Below, piece after piece: positions 16,712 through 23,666 of a stretch of DNA of 23,666 nt. Below the pieces are notes generated by a model. The model was not told where the DNA came from. It searched no databases and saw only the letters and a program-made list of their open reading frames with translations. A program made the translations under genes and the position numbers. Every line of letters starts with the position of its first letter. The stretch's first letter is position 1. The stretch lies in NCBI GenBank assembly GCA_004114245.1, contig QZWS01000126.1, positions 1-23,666 of the forward strand. Direction: 5' to 3'. Source of the DNA: Zoopage sp. CT-All. Its lineage: Eukaryota > Zoopagomycota > Zoopagomycetes > Zoopagales > Zoopagaceae.

Positions 16712-18340
16712 TTAGGTGGCAGCAAGCCCCTCCTCCGTTTGCTCAATGGCCGTTTTGATCGGACCCATCGAAAGAAACGAGGCATCTGCGCTGCTTGCAG
16801 CGGACACTTTCCTCGTCCTGCGGGTGCTCGTGGCAGCAGCAGCACTCTTGGTCCGTCTTCGGCGCCGCTTTCCATCATCCATGCCGGGATGAATGCGCTG
16901 ATGCTGCAGAAGGTTGTCGCGCCGGTTAAAGGCCGCGAAGCAGCCTGGGAAGATGCAGACATGGTCGCGGCGGCCTGAATGAATGCCATGATGGCGCTTG
17001 AGGTGGCCTTCGGTGGCAAACATCTTGGTACAGATGGAGCAGACAAAGGGACGGGGGCTGGCTTCGGGAAGGACTAAGGGCTTGCCGATGCCGGAGAGCG
17101 ATTGGAGTAGGCGGGCGGCGGTGCGAGGCGATGGAACCAGCGTTATCGCATTGGGATCGGCGCTTGTCTCGCGGCTGCTTGCAGGCGACAGACTCGATTG
17201 GATGAAACCATCCCTGTCCATGGGCGACGCTGACCGCGAAGGGGGCGGCATCGGCATGGCGGGGGCGCCGCTGTGCGACTGCTCCACCGGAGTCGTGTCG
17301 TGCAGGAAGTACGACGCCGGATTGTACATGGTGGCGGTCGACGAGCACGAATCACTGGGCTGATGACGCGCAGTCCCTGGGAGCGTCGCGGCACCGTGAA
17401 CGGGCTGATATATGGTGGGGCGGCGGCTGAACGAGCGCAAGTTGCCAGGAGAGGGGTACGGCGCCAAGGGATGCCCAGTCGGACCCGGATGATGCGGCAG
17501 GCATGTGTACGGATGAAACCGAGGGGTGGCGGTTGCAGTAGCGTAAGAAGGCCTCATTGGTGGATGGGGATAGGCTGCTGCCGATGGAAGTGGCGGCAGC
17601 GGGGGAACCGATAACTGATTCACGTATGGCGGCGGTAAAAACATATTCGAGTAGGGAGGTATCAGCGATGATATACGCGGATGAGAGAGCGATGGCGGCG
17701 GTGCTTGCGTTCTCATGGCGGCCACATCCATGTCGCCAGAGATGGTCGCACGCCTCGGCAGCCTCTCGGCACCCACAGCGGTAATAGCGCCGTGCGTCTC
17801 CTCAGAATGCATAAATTGGGATAGCGCGGATGTTGGTGGCGCGCGGGGGGAGTAGAACGGATGCGGAGGGGAGGATGGCTCGGATGCAGTGTCGTTGGCG
17901 GAGTTGCCAATGCCAAGCCTGACACCGACATTCCTTCCAGCCGCAGCGATGATGGCAGCGTCCGAACGGAAAGGAGAATCTACAATGCTGGGTAAAATCG
18001 ACAACGCTGTGGCACGGCACAGGCCGCCGTCGTCGGGAGGATCGGCGAGCAGGCGTGCAATGTCCATGCTCCGGCTATGAGTCATAGGACACAACGGGCA
18101 CCTGGACGCCGCAGCGGCCAACGCGTTGGTGGTGGTGGTGGGCGGAGATGTAGATACGCTGCTCGCAGAGGCGTAGGGCGTGACAGGGATGGCCGATGGC
18201 GAGCGTGGCGGGGCGTTGGCGAGTGACATAGGGCGGGTGGAGGGGCTCGTCTGGCGGTTGGTGGCAGGAAGAGTTGCCGAGCCGTCACACCGACGAAGTC
18301 CGCCAGTGGGCGAGGCGAGCTTAAATTGCAATTTATGCAT
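16712..18340 (-). CDS. C2H2 zinc-finger transcription factor (two fingers), paralogue of the neighbour
   Basis: A single exon of 542 aa. Two C2H2 fingers lie at about residues 433-485: FVCSICTKMFATEGHLKRHH followed by HVCIFPGCFAAFNRRDNLLQ. They share the x-x-GHLxRH and R-x-DNxxxH helices of the neighbouring factor, with a similar short linker. A basic cluster (KRRRRR) directly after the fingers is a likely nuclear localisation signal. The N-terminal 430 residues are Ser/Pro/Thr-rich with many SP/TP sites, Tyr/Pro-rich patches and a CPLCPMTH stretch that does not form a finger. The start at 18340 begins MHKLQFKLASP; a Met about 37 residues downstream is possible. A regulatory role in transcription is clear from the fold; target genes are not. 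Confidence 0.87.
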   Translation of the reverse strand: MHKLQFKLASPTGGLRRCDGSATLPATNRQTSPSTRPMSLANAPPRSPSAIPVTPYASASSVSTSPPTTTTNALAAAASRCPLCPMTHSRSMDIARLLADPPDDGGLCRATALSILPSIVDSPFRSDAAIIAAAGRNVGVRLGIGNSANDTASEPSSPPHPFYSPRAPPTSALSQFMHSEETHGAITAVGAERLPRRATISGDMDVAAMRTQAPPPSLSHPRISSLIPPYSNMFLPPPYVNQLSVPPLPPLPSAAAYPHPPMRPSYATATATPRFHPYTCLPHHPGPTGHPLAPYPSPGNLRSFSRRPTIYQPVHGAATLPGTARHQPSDSCSSTATMYNPASYFLHDTTPVEQSHSGAPAMPMPPPSRSASPMDRDGFIQSSLSPASSRETSADPNAITLVPSPRTAARLLQSLSGIGKPLVLPEASPRPFVCSICTKMFATEGHLKRHHGIHSGRRDHVCIFPGCFAAFNRRDNLLQHQRIHPGMDDGKRRRRRTKSAAAATSTRRTRKVSAASSADASFLSMGPIKTAIEQTEEGLAAT

Positions 18341-18522
18341 CTCGGCAACCGGATCGGGCGATCCACCATTGAAATGCCGGCCAGGAATAATTGTTAGTCA
18401 GCACGATTGGTACTATTTTTAGATACATGTGACCCTTATATCTGCAATGAACATAGTGTCTATATTGGAGAGCATGTGGGAATATGCAGTGGCACGTGTG
18501 CTGCTCAGGACATCCGCTCCAA

Positions 18523-21065
18523 CTAATTGGCCGGGCGTACAAGCGTCTGCGTGTCCAAATTCATCGACAAATACGATGAGCGGAGGAGACGGTCAAGAGA
18601 CAGGCGGTCTTTCGGGTCTTTGGCGAGCAGCTGTCGAATCAAATTGCGCGTAGGTGCGTGCGGGACGTGCTCGTCCGTGATCTCGATCGAGAGCTCCGTG
18701 CTTGCCAACCACATTTGCTTTTCACTCAGCGAGGCGTCGGCATCCAGACCGGGCCAGAAGAGACTGGCGTCATCCTCGAGTCCCGGACCGCGAACCGTTG
18801 TCAGCCATTGCAGGATTCGTCCGAGCGCGAACAAATCGAGGGACGGATGGGCGTAGAGATCTGTGTCCGATAGTACTGCTTGGCACAGCTCTGGCGCAGT
18901 GTATTCTATAGTGCCCCGGGAGACTAAATCGCCTTCACTACAGGCCATTGGTGGGGTGAAACTTGGAAGATAAAGCTCACAGGCTGGCAGCATCAAAATC
19001 GATCAACTTCCACCTTTCAGCATCATCGCGATTTGCACCTTCCATGCGGAACATCATAATATTCGAAAGCTTGAGGTCTATTGGCAATGCCGGCGGCATG
19101 GCATGCCAGAATTAGTCAGCCGGTCCAGCAAAGCTGAGTAATACCGCAATGAACAATGCCGGCGCTGTGACACGCTAAGAGTCCACCAGTGATATCCTAC
19201 TGGACTGTGAGAAGTGGAAGCAAATGCCATTGAGCAAACCTCCAGAATAAGCTTCAGCTTGGTCAGACGAAGCGGCAACTGATATCGCGCATACTCGCGC
19301 AAGGAGTAGACGCCCGACTCCAACACTGTCAAGGCGTAGGGATAGATTTCCGAGTCCTCGTCATCTGCGTCGAAGGCGTCCAGCAGCTCGACTATATTCT
19401 AGCAATAGGTTCGGAGCCAGTTGCAGGCCAAACGTTACTCACTGGGTGCTTCAATGTTCGGAGAGCGTGCACCTCGCGCATGTATCCGTCCAGGCCGTGA
19501 AATTTGAGTACTAGCTCCATGTCGGAGTCCATATCGCGGGCTCTCCAAACAAGACCAGCATTGGCGGATGCAGCTGAACCTGCCTGCGCTGTTAGCTCAA
19601 ACTGCCCGAGGACCACTTGCATGCTCTCTGTGCAAAGTCAAGCCATACGCTTTCAACGGCGAAAGGACAAACTGAACGTGCGCGGGTCAAACGATGCTCC
19701 GACGACCGAATCGACTTCTCCATTCAACGTGGCAACATCGGAAGCCACGTCCAATGTGATTGTGTCTGCATCCACTTGAATGCTCGGCGAGCTTAAAATT
19801 TTCTAGGCAGAAATTACATACTCGTGATCAATGCACAACGAAAGACAAACGTGCAGAGCCTTGGCATTTATCCGCGCTCCAGGCTCACGCTGAACCAGCA
19901 GGCGGAGGACCTCTCGCCATTCTTTAAGCTGCACTCTGTCCGCCTCGTACATTACCTGCCTGCCATGAGCGAGATACCGAAGCCGATCCATCCGTGTCGG
20001 CGATGCTTCCACATGCTTGATTCCTGGATAGAACGTTGGTGTATACTCGTCCATGGTGTACCCGTAAAGAAAGTATTGAAGGGTGCGTCCAAGGGCGAAC
20101 ATGTCTGCGGACGGCTGGGCTCGGAGTGGTCGTCCTGACAGAATAGCCCTGGCGGCCTCTGCGCCAGTATAGTCGACCCTGTACGGAACGTAGGGCTTTC
20201 CAGTGCTAAAACCGTCCAGAGGTTGGACAATGAACCGCGATGTATGGTGCTTACCTCGTAGAGAGATCAAACCCGATGAGCTTCCACCGACCAGGAGGTA
20301 GGTCAGTCATGTCTGTAACCTGCCCGCAGTAGTCGTCGGCAAAGTATAGTATCGTCGTAGGGCGTATAAGATTATGGACTAGATCATAGGGGCACAGTGC
20401 AAGGGTCGGTGGTGCGGACATACCTATGCCAGCAGCGTGGCAAGCAAGGATGCCTTCGACGGCATGCTGCACGATCTGCAGCAGCGCCTTGGATTTCAGC
20501 GCATCATTCTCTGCACACAATTTCCAGTAGTGTTCAGCCGTGATGCTTGCCGGCTCGAGCACAATCATGGAGCAATCGATCTGGGCAGCAAACGCAGCCT
20601 CAAGCCTGACGATGGCTGGATGGTCGAGCGAGGCCAATGCCCTGAGCTCCCGCTTATATCGCTCGCGATTATAGCACAACCGCACAAGGAGCTTCCGATG
20701 CGTGCTGCCGCGGCCATCGGCGGATGGAATGGCGATGGACAGGTCGCTCATGATGCGATACTCGTACATCCCTCTGAATCGAAGCTCTTCGGCGACGCAG
20801 TACTGATGCTGCGCCAGCGTTCCGACCGCTTCCATTCAGCGAATTAAACGAGAACACGGACATTGGGTGGTTGAGGGCACGCACCGTATGGAACTTGGGG
20901 ACCGTGTTTCTTGGACGCGCCAAACACGGTGGTCCACCAACCACTGCCGGTCGGCCCGGTCGCCGAGGACAGCGTTTTTGACGACGCCGTGGCGACATTG
21001 CTCTGAGGACGCCGTTTGTAGTGCACCGCCGCCTGCTTACTATTCAGCGGATTCGAGCTGGGCAT
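18523..21065 (-). CDS. Tandem pseudokinase-kinase protein (protein-kinase fold repeated twice)
   Basis: Ten exons (21065-20885, 20828-20424, 20378-20255, 20205-19851, 19802-19673, 19627-19443, 19398-19240, 19196-19145, 19077-18981, 18937-18523) give 700 aa, all in phase. The first kinase fold (about 65-345) is dead: the VAIK Lys is Arg (KLLVRL), HRD is HNL (197-199), DFG is GFD (231-233) and APE is GAE. The second (about 401-700) keeps the ATP Lys (K440), the helix C Glu (E450), HCD with its catalytic Asp (D531) then LKLSN, DFD (557-559) and APE (EYTAPEL). Both share unusual wording (ACH[AS]AGIVH, ALGRxLQ, F[YW]PG), so they arose by duplication. Residues 1-60 are basic and Ser/Thr-rich. If the 19628-19672 intron is not used, there would be two genes, a 404-aa pseudokinase (19653-21065) and a 300-aa kinase (18523-19622), only 30 bp apart. 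The second domain is probably Ser/Thr-specific; the first is probably an allosteric regulator. Confidence 0.75.
19628..19672 (-). other. Candidate intron joining the pseudokinase and kinase parts
   Basis: A 45-nt GT-AG candidate (GTTTGTCC...TTGCACAG) with a CTTGAC branch-like sequence near the acceptor removes the TGA of the pseudokinase frame and enters the kinase frame in phase (TF|KSMQVVLG). Length and donor type match neighbouring introns (GTTTGT at 19850, GTTTGC at 19239). Without it the two frames are separated by 30 bp. Confidence 0.6.
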
Positions 21066-21334
21066 CGGGCAGGTAGTCGGAGTTTACCATCGCACATTTT
21101 GAAATTTCAGATGTGGTCAACGGAATTCTACAATAGTGTATTTGCGCAACACCATTCCGCTCCCATTCCTCTCCGATAGCTTATCAGACGGAACCGGATC
21201 AAACGAATTGCGCCCTGCACACCATCGCCATGACGCTACGGAGACTCCCCGCTGGGCGAGCAAAGCTATTCAGAACAGCGCATCTGTCTCGTGCCGACTT
21301 AGGCCATCATGCGACTCCATTCACATCTTTGACA

Positions 21335-22011
21335 TCAACCCCATCCCGACCCCCGCGTACGCTTGCGCGCTCCACCACCTCCAGTTGCTGCGGACCGTCG
21401 ACGCTTGGCTCCGCTCGGTCCAGTAGTTTCGCCCCTAACTCCCTCGCCGTTCTTGTGCTTTTCAACACCATCACCCCACTTCTTGTGCTTGGTTGGATAC
21501 CCGCCAATATTGTCGGGAACACGAAGCCCCTTGCCGCGCAAATACACCATCAGCATTCCGCAAAAGATGGCGGTGGAAGACACATCGCGGTTCACGATCG
21601 GGTGGATTCTTGGCTCGCGAGCAACCCGCTTCATGGCCGATACCAAATCCCACGCCGCAGCGAGTTTTGCGGCGTCTCGATCTTTGCGGTTGTGACGTTT
21701 TGCGACAAACTGGGACTTGCGCTGCGCGTTGGTGCGTGTCCCTTGGCCGGATGCGCCCGTTCGAGTCGATGATGAACTAGCGCCACGGTCGCCCATTACG
21801 GAGTCATCATCGTCCGCCATCGGTTGGTCGTATTTGGCAAAAATCGCGGAATAAGATCTAACTTGGGTAGCCGAAATAGCGGGTGGATTGTCCGAATTAA
21901 CCAAGTCTTCACCACGGCGTCGCCGGCTTCATTCCTGCATTGTGCGCGATTGCTTTCACTTAGATTTCTCCGTTGCTTGTTGCTTTCCGCACGTACTCAC
22001 TGCTGATCCAT
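21335..22011 (-). CDS. Small basic hypothetical protein
   Basis: The main frame runs from about 21926 to the stop at 21335. The first ATG inside it is at 21820 (161 aa, MADDDDSVMGDRG). A short first exon (22011-22001, M-D-Q) with a GTGAGT donor can be joined in phase to 21926, giving about 200 aa, but its acceptor is weak. Visible parts are an acidic start, an Arg/Lys-rich segment (RKSQFVAKRHNRKDRD), a central helical part (AAKLAAAWDLVSAMKR), a hydrophobic stretch (TAIFCGMLMVYLRGKGL) and a Gly/Arg/Lys-rich tail (AKRRRS...ARKRTRG), which would suit a nuclear, nucleic-acid-binding protein. I recognise no family. It lies 270 bp upstream of the kinase gene on the same strand. Confidence 0.45.
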
Positions 22012-22060
22012 CCGCCACTGGCTTCTTGCCCTTGCTCGCGGACGAAGGCTGCACCCGCTC

Positions 22061-23666
22061 TCATACTTCATCACAAATCTTCTGTCCGCATTCATCCTTA
22101 ATGTAAAGGTTAGCAAGTACTGCCCGCTCCTCCGCTGTCTGGGTCACGCATACTAGTTCTTTGACGCGAAGATTGGGACAAAGCACCCATGCGAATTCCT
22201 TGCACTTGTGCATGCGGCACACGCATTTCTTCGTCCTTTTGCTATAGCAGTATGCAACGGTGTGTTTCTGACCGACTTGGCGCTGCACCCATGTCGTTGA
22301 TCCGTCCGCGTTCATTTTTCTAACTCGCTGGACTCTGCGCTCCTTGACCCTAGCTGATGTAAGTATTTGCTGCAGACATCTTACCCAGCTTACTTGTAGT
22401 GACCAGGATTGATGCACATTGCCGTTGGCAATACAGCCGGCTCAAGATCATGATCGTGCTCCATAATTGCATCAATATTGATTGCGCTGCCCGAGTACAC
22501 ACCGTTGAACCGCCGCATACACTTCTTGGACGTATTCTGCTCGGATAATAGCATCGATATTGCGCCATTGATCCCAAGATTTTGCGCAATTGCCTGTGAA
22601 AGCGTGTTAGACTTGCGTCAATCGGAGATTGCTACTCACCTTGTTTGGCGCCGCTGGATGCGGACCAGTCGGTAGAAAGTTCCCCCAGCCGTATCCAAAC
22701 ACCGATTGGGCTTTCCGCAGAGCATTATATCCCTGCTCATGACGACGCTGAGAAAAGTAAGCCTGTTGCTGATGAAATCTTCTTGCGTGGTCTGAGGCTT
22801 GATTGTGAAGCGCATCGCGACGTGCCCTTTTGCGCCGTATTGATTGACTGCCACCCCGAGCAAATGGTTTCCAGTGAAATTCATCCAGCTATTAGCGATG
22901 TGTTACAATCAGTCAGCTTCATGGGTAGCTTACTGGTAGTTGTCGGTCAAGCAATCGTGTAACAAGATTAATACAGTGTTTTTTCTGTTCTTGCAATTGT
23001 GCCTTAATTTTCCGCTGCTGCTCACATATGTAGAAACACCATAGCCTAGCAATGTTATTGTAGTATTAAATATAAATAAACTTACTCCTGATAGTTCCTG
23101 GATGCTTCCCTAATGTGATGGACAAACAACTGCTTGTTTCTTCTTGCTGCTTGATGGGTTACGCTGGAATTGTGTTCCAGTGCTATGCAGCTCATGTTAG
23201 TATATAAATGTAGTTGTTACCAGCATGCCTCGTATGTCCACCATCATCTCAGCAAGATGTTTGTCCTTTCGTCTATTCAATGCCTGATTGAATGCCACCA
23301 TCCCAGACTTGTTGCTAGCATAGATCAGTCAATTGCCACTCAACACACACACTTACTAGTAAGCTGCTCCTGACACACTAATAACTTCAGCCTTGACAGC
23401 TGCCATAAGCTGCTTCCATTTCGTCTTTAGTGCCTTGGCATCCCCAATTGAGTGCTTGAACTCTACAAAGGCTGTATCATACTTGGCTGGGATGTGCTCA
23501 TAAGCTGCAGTGACCACTGCCGATAAGCCTACAAGTGTAAATCAGTAACCACACTGATATGCTATCTACCTGGGTCAACACCAGCGAAGACTTGGGTGCC
23601 AAGACCAACTGCTGCTGCCCGATTGGAAGGTGGGGGCACAATTTCTGGGGATTCTGCAGTAGTATC
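22061..23666 (-). CDS. Multi-exon protein with Myb/SANT-like region and C-terminal Cys/His cluster (5' end outside window)
   Basis: Eight exons (23666-23570 partial, 23528-23357, 23314-23229, 23182-23086, 23045-22934, 22888-22640, 22593-22394, 22349-22061) join in phase to 433 aa, open at the right edge. Introns are 41-46 nt, all GT-AG except 23183-23228, which needs a GC donor. The first two exons contain AYEHIPAKYDTAFVEF and ALKTKWKQLM, which resemble Myb/SANT-like or MADF DNA-binding regions of transposon-linked and fungal proteins. A Lys/Gln/Arg-rich helical middle follows (EQQRKIKAQLQEQKK, SIRRKRARRDALHNQ). Near the end is Cys-x7-Cys-x-Cys-x2-His-x-Cys, which could bind zinc. The presence of a SANT-like region and a Cys/His cluster suggests a domesticated or mobile-element-linked DNA-binding protein, but no transposase motif is visible. 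Confidence 0.55.
23183..23228 (-). other. Candidate GC-AG intron
   Basis: The donor AG|GCATGC with acceptor CATAG and a textbook TACTAAC branch site (about 23197-23203) gives a 46-nt phase-1 intron that joins two good coding exons. The GT donor 8 nt downstream at 23220 puts the next exon out of frame by one base. If that GT is used with an acceptor at 23191, the protein ends at 23110. Confidence 0.5.

Noticed and set aside
22645-22962. Plus-strand 105-residue frame
   Set aside because: It is antisense to an exon and an intron of the SANT-like gene, which has matching splice signals and phases on the minus strand.
1-23666. CRISPR arrays, rRNA genes, bacterial-type operons or prophage
   Set aside because: No spaced repeats, rRNA motifs or bacterial gene layout were seen; spliceosomal introns show the DNA is eukaryotic.

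Overview
The window is nuclear DNA of a fungus. It carries a chitin synthase with the cytochrome b5-like segment typical of Chs3-type (class IV) enzymes, an Nrd1/Msa2-type four-RRM protein, fungal-style two-finger C2H2 factors, a secreted protein with Kex2-like dibasic sites, and many short GT-AG introns (about 34-67 nt). Coding DNA is GC-rich. The phylum cannot be fixed from sequence alone. An ankyrin-chitin synthase fusion and kinases with a DFD-type activation motif make an early-diverging lineage a reasonable guess, but it is only a guess.

Left part (1-10747): a small membrane/coiled-coil protein (109-627), an Nrd1-like RNA-binding protein (1020-4100), an ankyrin-repeat chitin synthase with one 47-nt intron (4886-8709), and a convergent secreted Pro/Ala-rich protein with a small cysteine module resembling a chitin-binding domain (10747-8885). 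The last two end 175 bp apart and may share a cell-wall theme. These genes have no introns or one.

Middle (11315-14796): a plus-strand gene of about six exons ending in a coiled coil (11315-12571) meets a minus-strand two-domain AAA+ ATPase tail to tail with 35 bp between stop codons. I rebuilt the ATPase as ten exons (592 aa) with every junction in phase. Its N-terminal ATPase domain keeps Walker A but has a swapped Walker B and no arginine fingers.

Right part (14885-23666): all genes are on the minus strand. Two tandem C2H2 zinc-finger factors (14885-16291 and 16712-18340) look like diverged paralogues. Next is a ten-exon locus (18523-21065) that encodes a catalytically dead protein-kinase fold followed by a kinase with its catalytic residues, most simply read as one 700-aa pseudokinase-kinase protein. 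Then come a small basic protein (21335-22011) and a multi-exon gene with a Myb/SANT-like region and a Cys/His cluster that runs off the right edge (22061-23666).

The most interesting items are the pseudokinase-kinase tandem, the ankyrin-chitin synthase fusion, the AAA+ protein with an unusual D1 domain and D2 pore loop, the Lys/Cys-repeat secreted protein, and the contrast between intron-poor and intron-rich neighbours. All splice models come from reading the sequence by eye; no transcript data or searches were available.
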